In this document: positions 1 through 12,900 of the stretch, in pieces
Numbering within the stretch: position 1 is the stretch's first letter
Layout: every line of letters starts with the position of its first letter
DNA from: Cyprinodon diabolis
Lineage: Eukaryota > Chordata > Actinopteri > Cyprinodontiformes > Cyprinodontidae
Length of the DNA: 64,000 bases
Direction of reading: 5' to 3'
Assembly (NCBI GenBank): GCA_030533445.1
Contig: CM060069.1
Coordinates: 28,955,337 to 29,019,336 of the forward strand
Program-made: the position numbers and the translations under genes
The notes under the pieces: model-generated
Told to the model about the DNA's origin: nothing
What the model saw: the letters and a program-made list of their open reading frames with translations, nothing else
Databases searched by the model: none

Positions 1-2300
1 TCTCTCTCTGCTTTCCTGAGTCTTTGATGCCAGCTGAGCCAGAGTAAAGAATAGGACATGAGGAAGGGGAGGCAGGTGTAGAGGAGGGGAGCTCACAGTG
101 CAGATGTTAAGCGTAAAGTAGGGTTACATGCTCTGAGCAAAATATTTCACAGTTTGAACCCTGTGGACTGAAGGAGGAGCAGGCTATAAAAAACCCTGCA
201 AAACAAGAAATGGTGCAGTGGTTTGCAGGAGAGAACTGACAGAGTAGTTCATCAGGGAAAATCAGTCTTGCTTTTGAGGTGACTCTGGCTTTAAGCTCAT
301 TATAAGTTAAAAGCATATACAAGATGCAACTCATGTGTTTACAAAAATTGAGGAATTATTCTGTTTATTGTCTGATTCTAACCTCCAAAATGTTGCTTTT
401 AAAATTATTATGGAAAATCAAATAAACCAAGAACACTACAATTGATTATTGATATTATGTAATATATGAATATAGAAACTTTAGATAGATTTATAAAAGA
501 GAGATTTTGGTGCTTGAGGCTTTTATTTTTTAAATCTTTGAAAAGAGTCAATCTCACAGTAAAATCACATGATTTTTTGTTTCTTAATGCTCATCTTTTT
601 TGTGTGGCCACTGTGTTTTGTCTTTTTATGTAGAGAATCTTATTAGCCCCTATAGCCAGGGCACTAAGGCGAATGACCCTTAAATAGATACAATTAATCA
701 TCAATCAGTATAATGTTAGTATGTCACCACATAATCATTAATACTCAAATGAGTCTGGAAAGTCCCATAAGTGTCAGCACTCATTAATTAATTTGCCATG
801 AATGCCAATTGGTGTGACACAGTTAACTTATGCCTTCAACTTATGAGATGAGTTACCATGACATGAGCAAGAAAGAATGAAGCTAATTCAACAAGCACTT
901 TTGTGTGTGTACAGTTGCTAAAAGGAAAAACTCTATGTGTCTGATCTTCTAAAGATTTTTGTGTACTAAAACACAACGCAACTGTTTTTTGCAAACACAA
1001 AGCCAATACTCACATTTTCAGGCAGCTATCATGTATAAGATCAACGGGTAGAGACTGCCTTAGTGAATATGCAAATAATTATCCGATGGCCTCACTGTCA
1101 AAACTATGGAAGTTCTGCAGAGAAATACTTAGCATCAAGTGGGAAAATTTTATTTATTCCTCTCTAAAAATTTATGATTTTGTTGATAGAGTTACTTCTC
1201 TGGCCACTGCTTTAGATAAGGTTGCCGCTTTGACAAAGAGGAAAATGTGTCTGGCTCCTTGATTTCGTACAGAGCAGCACAGTTCAAATTGTAATGCCAA
1301 GAAACTGGAGAGGAAATAGCACACTACATGCATGAATGAATCTTTCGTAAACGTGTTTTTGCGCTCCTGTGGAGACTCCGCCACATTAAGGGTCATCCAA
1401 AACCATGTAGTGTTGAGGGTGACAGCAATGTTCAAGCTCTGAAATAGCGAGTCTACATCACTGCATTTGGCTTGGTCCATAATATGGCGGCTACTAGCTT
1501 CTAGTCTCAGATTGTGATGCTTTGGACTTCCTTTGTATCCCTGGTCCTGTCGATCCACCTGGAACATTGACAGAGAAAGCTAGTGAGCTTATCAGTTTAA
1601 AATTAGTTCATTTGGATTTAAGAAAAAGTGATTGGGCTATCAATAGGTTGGAGGATCATCACTGAAATGTGCCTGTTCTTCATGACACAATTAAAGTCAG
1701 CTTCCACTGCTTCCTCGCTGCTAACGACCTCTTTTCCAGCTCAGATTACCTGATTTGCCACTATACCAGGTAAGTATTTTCTACTCTCTATTTAGCTGTA
1801 ATAACATGCATGAAGCATTAAAAGTTAAGTCAGGGTTTCAATCAAAACAATGCTGAAAAACTATGCATTTTTTTTTGTTTGTTTTTTTGCGTGATGCGTT
1901 CACAGCTGAGTTGCTAGGTTCTTCGTGGGTATGCGATTCATTAAAATCAAAGTTTAAAATCTTGGACATTTTTGTGTGGTAGGGTGATAAAGCCAGAATC
2001 AAGTGAAGAATCTTGTTAAAAGACACTTTAGGCAGGTCCTGAAATCAGCTGGTGTAAACTGTGGTATTGTTTGCAGCCGGCTCAGAACAGCACCGGAAGC
2101 AAAAACTATCACCTAGGAATGCAGAAGTATATTTAAATTGGCTTGTGCTACAAGCCAATTGGCATTTGTGAGTGGGTGTAAAGGTGAACTACTGGCAAAA
2201 GAAAAACTTACATTCAAATGTAAGTTACAGTGGTTTGCTGCATCTTCATCACACTGACAGAAAATCACAAGTTACAGGAAAAATAAAAAAGGCATAATTA
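1..2300. other. Anonymous AT-rich DNA, no gene recognised
   Basis: No domain, terminal repeat or transposon motif was recognised. The longest open frame (131 codons, minus strand, 1172-1567) resembles no family I know and lacks clear splice context. It is probably a chance frame or part of an old repeat. Confidence 0.5.
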
Positions 2301-2309
2301 ATCCTTAAA

Positions 2310-2475
2310 TTATGGAAGGCCGTTTCCGCCACATGAAAATAAAAAATGACGAATAGCAAGTCAGAATTATGAGATACAAAATCATAGTTATGAGATATTT
2401 GACTTTCCAAACTATTTATATGTATCTCACAATTAGGACTTTGTATCTTAACATTCCCTTCCGCCTGACCTTAGC
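2310..2475. repeat. MITE-like short repeat with ATGAGATA-type units
   Basis: Left edge reads GGAAGGCCGTTTCCGCCACA and the right part ends in CCCTTCCGCC, an imperfect complementary pair around the CCGCC motif. Between them are two similar units built on 'attatgagatac' and 'gttatgagatat'. This is the structure of a small non-autonomous DNA element. I cannot name the superfamily because no clear target duplication is visible. Confidence 0.4.
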
Positions 2476-2489
2476 AATAATTTTATGAG

Positions 2490-2580
2490 ATTCCGAAGTA
2501 TCAACTTGATCTCTTTACTCAAGTATAGGTGAAAAAGTATGTGCTCCAAAAACTACTTAAAGTATAAAAGTATAACGTAA
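2490..2580. repeat. TACTT-rich interspersed repeat fragment
   Basis: Contains 'tttactcaagtat' and 'acttaaagtataaaagtataa'. Similar stretches occur at about 19270-19450 and 28830-28950. These look like copies of one short fish repeat family rich in TACTTNAAGTA words. The boundaries are approximate. Confidence 0.35.
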
Positions 2581-2847
2581 CCCTAACCTCTCAAAACCCA
2601 CCGGGTCGCCGGCGACCCGTTTTAAATCGCTTACAAATAATAACTCAGAATGCATGAAAATTACACTGGTAAAATGTTTACCAATATTGACATGTTAGAC
2701 ATTGTTGGGAAGCTTAGATTCTCCACAGTTCGACCACCTAGTTAATTTTATGGACATAGCAAGCACCAACGCATAATTAAAGCAGCATATCGAAATGTAG
2801 CATGACAAAGCAGCCACAACAAGCAAGCATGTCTTTATTACTGCTGT

Positions 2848-2878
<31 letters not shown>

Positions 2879-2880
2879 AA
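2848..2880. repeat. Poly(A) followed by (TA)n
   Basis: A run of about 17 A followed by a short TA array. Simple sequence only; the short open frames crossing it are not genes. Confidence 0.8.
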
Positions 2881-3137
2881 ATGTTTTCTCACCCCTCGTG
2901 GGGTGGTATGTGTCATCCTCAAGCTCGGGATAGAACAAGCTGAAGTTATTGTCCAAGAACTAACCAAAACATATTACAGTGCTTTGCTGAAGGAATACAT
3001 GTTTAGTAGGACTGATACCGACCCTGGACTCTCTTTAAATTCTGAGTCAGAAGGAGATAAAGTGGCCTAAAATTGATTAACTATTGCATAACTTTTCAAA
3101 GAATATTTTTATTTTCTCACTGACCTTCATTGTAGAC

Positions 3138-3640
3138 ATGGTTGGCAAAGCGATCTGGCAGAGGATCAGGAAGGTGAGGGTAGGAACGTATGGTCATGAG
3201 CTTTGGGTCACGACTGAAAGAAAGCGATCCTGGATACAGGTTGCCAAAATGAGTTCTCTCTGTAGTGTGTTTGGGCTCTCCCTTAGAGATAGGGTGAGGA
3301 GCTCAGTCATCTGGGGAGGACCCCAAGTAGAGCCGCTGCTCCTTCACTTCGAGAAGAGCCAGTTGAGGTGGCTTGGGCATCTGATTATGATGCCTCATGG
3401 GCGTCTCCTGCGTGAGGTGTTCCAGGTAGGTCCCATCAGAAGGAGGCCCAGGGGGAGACCCAGGACAGGCTTGAGGGACTTTGTTTCTAGGCTGGCCTGG
3501 GAGCGCCATGGAGTTTTCCTGGAGCAGCTGGCCCAAGTGGCTGGGGAGAGGGACGTCTGCACCTCCCTACTGAAGCTGCTTCCCCCGTGACCCGACCCCG
3601 GATAGCGGAAGAAGATGGATGGATGGATGGATGGATGAGT
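3138..3640 (+). pseudogene. LINE ORF2 C-terminus and 3' tail (L2/Rex1-like non-LTR element)
   Basis: A decayed 3' end of a non-LTR retrotransposon. The frame 3084-3590 keeps the region after the reverse transcriptase core: GHELWVTTER, then GLSLRDRVRSS, QLRWLGHLIMMPHGRL and RRRPRGRPRTGLRDFVSRLAWER, closing with a leucine-rich end and a stop. These are hallmarks of the C-terminal part of fish L2/Rex1-like LINEs. The sequence then runs into AGCGGAAGAAGATGGATGGA and a (GGAT)n tail at about 3613-3637, where such elements characteristically end. No endonuclease or catalytic reverse transcriptase core is present, so this is a 5'-truncated insertion, as is usual for target-primed insertion. The same region recurs in worse condition at 28970-29330 (plus) and 36640-36850 (minus). 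The clade is not certain. Confidence 0.85.
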
Positions 3641-4860
3641 CAGGAAGATATCAGAAACCATTGCCATTAAAACATCTGATTAAGAAAAAGACAGCAAAAG
3701 AGAGAAGATATGTACTTATACTTTACTGAATGTAAATGCTATGGCACAAGGTAGGAGAATTCTCGACTTTGGACAGTCCCGTAGATGTAAACTTATTCTA
3801 CAGCACATATACAACAAATTGATGCATTCTTTACTAGCAGAAAGAGAGTGGCAAAATATGACAATCATTGGATATCTCAAAACAAACCACCCAACAACAG
3901 AAACTGTCAGCCATCACAACAACAAAAAAGAAGACCACAATAAAAAGAAAATACGTGTGAGACATCAAAGTCTGCAGGAATGACTTTCAGTTACTCATGA
4001 GGTATAAAAAAAATACATCTCTATCATTTTGTCTTTGTATTAACTACAGGATTTTTTTCTTAAAGTAATGTGAGGGTGTTCTATTTTTAATTTATAATTT
4101 CTTTATGATATTATAAATGGTAAGATTTGAAAAATGTATCCCTGTTAGGGATGTAGTTAATAGCTTTGATTGTGAGGTTGTTTTGTTTCCTTTATTGCAC
4201 AAAGTATTAGATAAAGCAGAGCATCTGCTAGACAAAGCTAGATGTAAGTCTTATTTTGCCTTTCTTTGTCTCAGAAGCTTTTTTTCAATTCTAGTATCTT
4301 TGAGGCCAGACTCCTTCAGAATCAATGTTTATTCAATGTTTGATTGTCTTCTTCAATTGACTGTAACTTGTTTTGATTAACCATGTATGGCAACCTTCAC
4401 AGCTCTTTGCAGACTTTAAGTTAGTTAGGAAAACCTTGTCTAGACCAAAACAGGCATACACCTTGGCAAAGACTGTATGTTCTCCTTTGTAAGCAATAAT
4501 AAATGCTGCTTGAATGAAGAACACCCAATTTATGTTCTTGTTAATAAAGGACAAACTTTTCTTTCAAAAATTGTGGTAAAAATGAACGAGTCAATGAATT
4601 TATTTTTTTAAACTTGTATCGTTGTTCTACTTTGGAAGCAAAGACTGATAAATAATTTGGACTGCAATAAACATAATTTTTTTCACATTTTCTATGTCAT
4701 TTTATGAAATATATCTCAAGAAAAAACTGCTGCTTCTCATTTTTTGTTTCTTTGTTTCAAATTGAAAAAAACAAAACAATGAAAGACTAATTCGAGTAAG
4801 GCTGCATTAGGGACGTTTTGCTAAGGTTTTTATAAGGGGGGAAAGATATTGACATATGGT
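3640..4860. other. AT-rich DNA, nothing recognised
   Basis: Only short open frames with no recognisable motif. No inverted or tandem repeats of note were seen by eye. Confidence 0.5.
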
Positions 4861-4861
4861 T

Positions 4862-5085
4862 AAACATCCATCCATCGATTATCTGACACGCTTGTCCCAA
4901 TTGGGGTTGCGAGGGGTGCTGGTGCCTATCTCCAGCAGTCAATGGGCGAGAGGCAGGGTACACCCTGGACAGGGCGCAAGTCCAATGCGGGGCAACACAG
5001 AGACACACTGGACAAACAACCATTCATGCACACACTCACACCTAAGGACAATTTAGAAAAGCCAATTAACCTAACACTCATGTTT
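4862..5085 (-). repeat. LINE-associated 3'-tail repeat, antisense copy
   Basis: Begins with ATCCATCCATC (the complement of a GGATGGAT tail) and continues through 'ctggtgcctatctccagcag', 'gggtacaccctggac' and 'cattcatgcacacactcaca'. The same module appears in the opposite orientation at 25295-25425 and, shorter, at 35085-35160. A tail of GATGGAT at one end in every copy suggests a LINE 3' UTR, inserted here on the minus strand. Confidence 0.6.
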
Positions 5086-5204
5086 TTGGACTGACTTAAT
5101 TTGTTTTAGTTTGTTTTCATCAAGACACCTGAGCTGCCTTGATGAGCATCGATAGCTCAGTGTAAAAAACAGCCGATCCCAGGCTTTTCTCTACATCCAG
5201 TCTG

Positions 5205-5360
5205 TTCCTCTGCTTGGTTTGGATGTGTGTCACAGCTAAATGTAAACTCAAATTAAAAAAAAACTTACGCTTGGTTGATAAAAGCTTGTTAAATTTTCCA
5301 GTTGGGTCCTCAAAAAGCAAAACAGATTCCAGCCCTATTTCATTTTACTACATAAGAAAA
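5205..5360. repeat. Interspersed repeat, copy 1 of 2
   Basis: Shares a long stretch with 45085-45245 in the same orientation: 'ctgcttggtttggatgtgtg' through 'gttgggtcctca' to 'cccagccctatt/ccagccctattt'. Divergence is visible in the middle. No coding content or terminal repeats were found. Function and class are unknown. Confidence 0.6.
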
Positions 5361-6435
5361 CAGTCATGTCAGTCCTGAAAAAATCTGTCCCCAAACCAGA
5401 GTGATTGTTCAATTTTTTTTAAGTAATTGATTGCTGCAACCTGGAAGACCTTCGATTTCCTTATATTTAAAAAGTGGCCTATAAAACATTTAAAGTAAAA
5501 GGGTAATTTAAAAAGAAACTTTAAAAAGAGCAGGAATAGAAAAAGAAAGATGTTGGTCTGTTAAATATTGTATGCAGTGCTGTAATACATAGAAAACAGT
5601 ACTTTCGGTTATGATATTCAACGACATTGCAGTCACTTTGAAAAAGTTGCTTTTAGATCCTCTTTTGACAGACATTGTTGTGATGTGTGTTAAGGGAGCA
5701 GGAGGTGTGCACCAAGCTATACATATTTATTCAAATCAACAGCTTTTGGTACTGTCCAGCTGGCTCCCAGGGGGAATCTGGCAAATCTAAATGGCTACTA
5801 AAAATCTTCAACTTACTCTCAAATTTTGCAAAAAACACAGAAAACAACTTTGAATAGTTTTGTTGTTTTTCTCTTTGTTCTGCATAAGTGTTCCTATGGT
5901 ACAAATTATGCGACCCCAATATTAAATTTGGGAAAATATATTATACATTTCCCACTCTTTTATCAGCAAGGGCAGTCATCCAGCACCCTGGATTTACACT
6001 AGGCAAGCTGCCATTGTTAGCCGTCTCAGTGATTTATCAAACCTGAAATTGATAGCACTGCAAATTTTGGATATATTCTTAGTATGTCTGAAAGTCAGGT
6101 GAAAACTTTCATGCAAAATTGTGTTGTCATGGAGGCCTTAAAGGGGCCATTGGCACAAAAGGTGAGCATTCCTACTGTAAGTTATTAGGAAGGATGTTTG
6201 ATGCTGTGCCTCTTTTTTTACCTTTTTCTGTCAATGATACTGTGTCATTGTAAACATATATGGCACTGTAAGCTGATTAATATAGCACTACTTTTTAGAT
6301 AAAAACCTATTAGTGACAAATTGAAAAGGTGCCATGAACTCCATATCTAAAGAAAGAGGTGATGTACCAAAAACTTGACCAACAACTTTCCATTGGCAGA
6401 TTTTTCCTGATACAGTGGGGTTAGCTGAATAGAAG
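5361..6435. other. AT-rich DNA, nothing recognised
   Basis: No supported gene, RNA or transposon end. Short open frames only. Confidence 0.5.
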
Positions 6436-6565
6436 TGTCATGAAGTGAGGACAGAAGGACCCAGTATTCAAGGAGAGACAGTCTGTAGGCAAGTTCAAAA
6501 TGTTTATTTAATGAAGAACAAAACTAAAAGGGGAGCTGGTATGATCTGTGGCACACGGCAACTGC

Positions 6566-6623
6566 AGGTGGGGGGGTGGGGGGGTGGGGGTGGGGGGGTG
6601 GGATGGTGGGGGGTGGGGGGGTA
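6566..6623 (+). repeat. G-rich run inside the LTR (potential G-quadruplex)
   Basis: Many successive runs of five or more G separated by single T or A residues on the plus strand. The corresponding place in the sister LTR (about 27715-27738) is only moderately GC-rich, so this is a copy-specific expansion. Confidence 0.8.
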
Positions 6624-6641
6624 CTGTTAGTGGGAGAAACA

Positions 6642-6700
6642 CAGCTAAGTGACCATGGTCATCTGACAGAAGATGATTATCTGAGTTGGTCACTTACCTG
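6642..6700. promoter_or_regulatory. Conserved LTR hairpin, copy 1
   Basis: CAGCTAAGTGACCA (6642-6655) pairs with TGGTCACTTACCTG (6687-6700) with one mismatch. The same hairpin is perfect at 27766-27821 and partly kept at 57353-57411. Each arm contains a GTAAGT-like splice-donor word. Its role is unknown. Confidence 0.6.
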
Positions 6701-7344
6701 GTTTAACAGTCCAATCCAACAGTGTCCCCAGAGCTGCAGTCCCAGAGGTCTTGCAGGAAGCCAATCCTGGTCAGGGATCCAAAACAGACAGGAACAGACA
6801 GAACAGGCAGGATCCTGGCCTCCAAGATCTCGTACAGTTCCCTGGCAGGTTCAGAGTCCAGCAGAGTCCGGAAACAGGACCAGTCGATCACGCATAGGAG
6901 CAGACAGGATCCGATGCAGACGAGGAGGCTCAGTGGTGGAGGGTAGCCGAGACAGGACGTGGAACCAGAACTTGATGCAGGACCTTTAAACTGGTCTCCT
7001 CCTTGGAGCCAGGCTTAGTTGGATAAAAACTGAACCTCCCCGCATATAGAGCCAAAAACCCAGAGAGCTTAGCAGGGGAGGAACATTGGAAGAGCAGGAG
7101 ACGAGACAGACACAAAACCCTCTTTCCACTGGCCGCCAGGATCCAGGACATGAACCTTCAAATCAACATAACAAACCGGCTAACAGAAAGACAAATAACG
7201 ATCTGGCCCCGAATGCTCAGGTTGAACAGAATATAAACCAAAGCAATCAGGTGAGAGGAATAAATGATAATTGAAGCATTGAGGGAAAACGACAGGTGAA
7301 AAAAATAACCAATTAAGGGAGAGCAAACAGGCCACATCATGACA

Positions 7345-9280
7345 AGAAGAGGGTATGAGAAAGGGCCCATGACCAAAAGAATTGGTAAAAGATTACCATC
7401 TCTTTGTTCTGAGGCTGTAAACTTCATAGAAAAAGACCAAATGCCTGATCTCCAAAGATTGCAAATAGAGAGGCTAAATTGCCCTCGCAATTTTTTACTT
7501 TAGAACTTGCAATAAGTGGGCGAATTGTGGGTGATCTAGAGGGATTTACAAACCGAATTAGTTATAACCATTAAAATGTGGAGAATCCGTATTGTACAAG
7601 CAGTTTGAGCTTCAAATACAGATACAAAAAATTACTTAAATTATTTAAATAATCAAAGTAAAGTAAAATATAAAACACCATAACACCGAAGTGAACAGTT
7701 TTTCTCTGCTAATTAACATAAGACCAGATTATCCTTTGTGGCGACACTGACTAGAAATATTTTGCACCTGTCTTTCAGATTAACTTAAAATAAAATAAAA
7801 GCTGACTTTGTGCCTTCTTTAAAAATCTGATGTGTACGTGCTTGCCCTTGTTTTAGGACATGCAAATCTTGTAAAGATCAGGCTCCTTTACTTGCAAAGA
7901 AAGGTTGTAGAACGTATCACCATAGAGGATGGTAGTACAGTAAGTATTGTACATTTCTGAAACAGAAATGAAAGCAAAAAATTCAAATAAAAGAACATAG
8001 AGTATAAAAAAACAAAATCTTTACCTTACAGACAGCCAGACAGAGAGACAAAAGATTGTTAAAAGAAATTGTCATCGGCAGATAAAAAAATTTCACATTT
8101 CCTTTAAAAAACAAACACTTGGATTTAAAACTGGAATTAAAATAAATTAGATTAAGACAGATGTAATTAAACTGAAATAGATATTAGTTTTATTTAATCT
8201 TTAAACTGAAAACTAATCCATACTAAACTCTGAATAAGGAGCTAAGATAATATATAAAAAAGAGAGTTTCTTTATAAATGCTTTGCTGAACATAAACCAT
8301 GCAATTAAAAAAACATTGCTTTCAATCATTCTTACATATTTTTACTGCAGTCGAAAAATATGTTGCAATGCATTGTGAACCAACATATAAAAATGTAAAG
8401 CTATAAAGAATAACGTTTCGATATAAACAATATGTTGCAACAACATAAATAAAAAATAGTAAATTACATATAAATATTGATGAATGGGCTTGTCTGTAAG
8501 AAAAGGTGTTGATGATGATTTGTAACAATGTTCATGCATGTTTAACACCAGGATGGTTTTATATCAAATCTATTCTTTACTAACACAAGTAGCTGCAAAT
8601 AACCCAAAAAGTACAGACCCTATAGCTTTTCCTGTGACATTTTAAATTCTAGTGGACAGTCTCTAGTCAGCATTTTCCCACTGTGCTGAGGGAGAAACTT
8701 AAAAAGGAAATTTGACATCATTAAATGGCCTGTAATACTACTGAGTCATCTCATGAGAGGACATATACTCTTGTGATGCCACTAGCACTTCTTAAACTTC
8801 ATCCCTGTTAAGCCAAAAGACATCTTTCACATTGCGCTTATTTTTTAGGGTAAAACACATGTTTATATTCCTGAAATGATACCATTAGAGAATGATTGTT
8901 TTGAAGAAGAAAGACTCGGGACATATGCCACAGCCTTAGGCTTAGCAGAGAGACACAGAGGAGGTAAAAGATGCAGCTCTAGGCGAAATGCACAGATGGG
9001 TCTCTCTGGAAATAGTCAATGTACTACTTTGTGGTAGCATTACTACAGTAGGCAATATTAAAAGAATATCAATATAAGCAACTAACTGTTGAAGAGACAT
9101 AGTCATGTTATATACCAATTTTAAAAAATCACAAACCATTTCATCATATCAAATAAGGTTATATATATATAACAAGAATCACTCCTTTTAGTGTTTTGAT
9201 AGTTCTTTTTGAGCCTAAATTGAATTCCAGCACAGGGCATGACGAGGAGAGATAAAAATCTCCCTGGTTGTACTTCAGAA
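7345..9280. other. AT-rich DNA, nothing recognised
   Basis: No gene, RNA or transposon end could be supported. Open frames are short and unlike known proteins. Confidence 0.5.
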
Positions 9281-9284
9281 CTAG

Positions 9285-9388
9285 CAGAAAAGCTGGATAA
9301 TGACAACTGATGAAGCTATCAGAAAGCTGGATAATGACAAGTGCTGAAGCTATCAGAAAAGCTGGAAAATGACAACTGATGAAGCTAC
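9285..9388. repeat. Minisatellite, three units of about 35 bp
   Basis: Three consecutive units built on 'agctggataatgacaactga' followed by 'tgaagctatcagaaa'. The third unit stops where the TTAA element at 9389 begins. Confidence 0.75.
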
Positions 9389-9964
9389 TTAAAGGTATTG
9401 TGGAGGAGTCTAGCGAAATTTTTAAAAGACCCGCCCCTTTCACGTAAAAGAGGGGACTATATAGTGGACTTTATAGCAAACTCAGTTAACATACCGTTCG
9501 AACAGATGATCACTGCTTTTCGCTCCATGTTGGTCACATAACTACTCCTCCACCCCATGCTGCCTGTGCCATCTTTGCTATTTGTTGCTGCTGTCAGGGA
9601 GCGACAGCCTATGGCAACAGCGGGCCGCTGTGACAGAAAATCCTATAATGCTTTAGAGAAGAGGTCTCTGCGCAAAGCATTCCGGGATATATCTGCCTCT
9701 TCTGAGGCCTTTCTTTTCCTCTTACACACTTCGTAGACACTTTTTCTCTTACAACCCTCGGCCTTTTTTAAAGGACCACAGTGGGAAAGGAGAGTTTCAA
9801 TGACTGTCTTAAACCGTAGCTCACCACAGATATACGCCTAAAAGTGTGTATGCACAGAAAAAGATAGCTAACAGGATGAGCATCTAGGATAGACTTACAT
9901 AAACACATCACTAGAACGATTGACAATATACCTGGAAATAAAAGATAGTCCTCTATACCTTTAA
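9389..9964. mobile_element. TTAA-flanked DNA element (Kolobok/T2-like), 576 bp
   Basis: The left end reads TTAAAGGTATTGTGGAGGA and the right end, reverse complemented, reads TTAAAGGTATAGAGGA. That is a 10-bp perfect terminal match followed by a close one, with TTAA at both edges (9389-9392 and 9961-9964). The TTAAAGG terminus with a TTAA target is characteristic of T2/Kolobok-type elements. There is no coding capacity, so it is non-autonomous. The interior is more GC-rich than the surroundings. Confidence 0.65.
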
Positions 9965-12900
9965 TAGTGCATGACCATCCTGCAATACCTCGAAGTAAAG
10001 CAACAGCTAGAAGTGCTTGAAGACCAACAGAGAATTAATCTCATAAATTGTATTTGCAGCAACTCTGAAGTATTTTTGTTTTTAGCAAATCCTCTACAGA
10101 GCCTCCTACAGTATAAGAACATCAAGGAAAAAGAAAGATCCCATTCTCACTGAACAAAAAGAGTCACACAGCATCACAGTAAGTTCACAGTTATTTCAGT
10201 CAAATAAATATTAAGAAATTCATAGGCTAAAACCTTTCTATTGTATGTGCAAGCCAGTCAAATCATTTTACAGTTGTATTTGGAAGTATGTTTAATTAAA
10301 AATCAGTGACCGTTAAAAAAAGTTCAGCGAATGTCTTTATTTCAGCACATCAAAGAGATAAAGATGCATATATAAAGCCAGAAGAAAAGTATGTGGCCAA
10401 AATTATTTACCAGTCGAGTACATAATGAAGCAAAAATGTAAACGGGGATCAAACAACACATTCTCAGATGTGGTGGCTCCAGCACTAACACGTGAGAGTT
10501 TGTGGATATTTGTACTAAATTTAAAGGATTTAGTGCCAGTTGTGAAAGAAGATTAAGTTTAATGAACAATATCACAACTGTATACAGAAAGCTCTTAAAG
10601 TGGCATTTGGACAACCATTGGAGAAGTGAAAAGGATATATGTGAAAAATAAATACAGTTTAAGTCAGATTTGTTCATATTCTAGTAACATTTAATAGGAT
10701 TTTATTATTTATTGAAAATAATCATGACTGTTTTATTATTTACATTAGTGAAAACAAACAAATCTTTGTTTGCTACAGGGAGACAGACAGAAGTTACTCA
10801 CATTGGTACAGTGTTGCTAAAAAAAAAAAAAAAAAAAGCATTCCCGGTGATTAGGAAGAAAATAAGATATCACCTCGCTTAAAAATAATAAAGGTTGACC
10901 AATGTTTATTGCTACAACAATTTAATAGATATGATTTCCTTATAAATGCGGGAAGATTCAGCTCACATATTGCAGCTGAGTTATTGCCAAAGCATTACAA
11001 GTGCAGCTAGAAAGCGAAAGTTCAAACGGAGCCAGATTGATCGAAAGCTGTTTAGATTAAATAAACATATATGTTTTTATTTAATCAGCCACAGAAACAC
11101 GGAAAGGACAAAGTAAAAGAAGAAGAAGGAGATCTGCAGAATAAATCATGCTTATTATGTAAAAAAGAAATGCACAATTTGCTGGTCCTCGCTCTTTTTC
11201 CAATCTAATTTATAAATGTTCCTTACTGATTTATTAAACATGAATACAAATTCCTCTTGGCTCTCTACTTCTCTTAGACTTGGATGCTACAGACCTTTTT
11301 ATCTTTGAATATTTCTTTAAAATATTTTCTGCACAAAGACAAAAATAATGACCAGGGTTGAATTTCCTTTTCAGACCTTTCTTCAAGTAATGAGAGAAAT
11401 ATGAAACACATGTAGAGTTCTTGCAGAAGTGTAAATATGCCTTGAATTATTTTACATTCGGTCACATCACACCTACAAACCTCCATGCATTTTACTAAGA
11501 TTGTATGTGATAGTCCAAAACAAAGTATATAATTGTGCACACAACTTAAAATGTTGCTAGGTTTTGAATTTATCTTTGTTTAAGAAACAAAAATCTGAAA
11601 GGTGTGGCTTTAATTCTTATTCAGTCACCCTGATCTGCATTACACTTTAAAAACATTACACTTTAATAGCTTTTCATGACTAAAAAATGAATGTGCTTAA
11701 CAACCCTTTCTTGCATATTTTTCCAAAAATCAGAAACATGATATTCTAAGTAAGAATCAGCTCTACGCCATTCTAAAACATTTGTTGGAATGACCATTAT
11801 GCATAGCGTATGTGTATATATGTACAGGGGCCTGAAACATGCTATTTAGGTAAAGGCAAAAAAGCAAAAAAATAAGAAAAATAACAACCAAAAGAACACA
11901 TATTTAAAGCACCCACAAAACCAAACAAGGTTAAAACTAAATGTAAATCCTCTTTCTTAGATCAATATTTTGATAGTAGACTATTTATAATAGGATACAA
12001 TACTTATTCGCTTCATGTGTTAGAAAGAAACTAAAAACTATAAGAGAGACTGAAGTGTTTACATAAGGTTAAGCTTTCCAGAGGGAACTCTGATGCGCTC
12101 AGTGGAGCTTGGTAATGCTAATCAGCATGAGAACAGACAAGAAAAGATTGTATCTCCTCCTTGCCTGACAGCAGTTATTATTACCCTGTTAAAGAACAAT
12201 ACTCCACACAGTTGTAATCACAACCACTCTAAATCAAGAGATAGACGGTGATGAGTAATGTGCAAGTGTATTAATTGTATGCAAGTGCATGCAAAAAGAT
12301 ACAGTTGTGACTGCATATTCATATGAGTGACTTATAAAACACTGAAGGAAAATACCCAGACTTTTATCAAAGCACATAGTTATCTTTTATTGTTCAGATC
12401 CTGAAAGCTGATTTTTCGGATCGGTTAAAATTCTAGTTAGCACACAGGAGATTGCAGGCTTTGGCAAAACAGTCCAATTACTGTTTGGAGCAGATGTTCT
12501 CTCTAGAAAACAATACATGGTCAGAAGCTACTTAACCATTAGCAGTGCTGCCTCTGGAGCAACAACAATATGGTTAAGTGATTTTTATTTTTTAGTCCAA
12601 ATCCCTGCACACTTCACTTTCACTCTCATTTTAAATGAATGCCTGAACAAGTGTTAGTTTTCTCTGCATGGCTTATCACCAAGGAAAAAGAGAAAACATT
12701 GTAATTAAAGCTCCTCAGTTCTTTGAAATAGAATAGAATAACAAAAACATTTGTACATCAAAATATTCAAAATTACCATAAAAAAAGTCTTGACTAACCG
12801 TTTTGACTATTTGTTTCGTTACAAATGGAATATGCACTGTAACTGTGATAACCTGTGAGAACATTTTTGATGCTAAGCATCCCTAAAGTGGCTGCTTCTG

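Larger units (their letters stand above)
6436..7344 (-). mobile_element. Solo LTR (family B, Ty3/Gypsy-like), copy 1
   Basis: Bounded by TGTCATGA at the left and TCATGACA at the right, an 8-bp inverted end pair, and flanked on both sides by AGAAG (6431-6435 and 7345-7349), a perfect 5-bp target duplication. On the minus strand a polyadenylation-type signal (plus-strand 'tttatt', about 6502) lies near the right-hand LTR end, so the LTR reads right to left. A clear relative lies at 27599-28479 and a decayed one at 57238-57945. There is no internal coding region, so this is a solo LTR left by recombination. It carries an unusual G-run expansion on the plus strand at 6568-6622. Confidence 0.85.

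Noticed and set aside
1172..1567. 131-codon minus-strand frame as a host gene
   Set aside because: No recognisable domain, no splice or promoter context, and length is compatible with chance.
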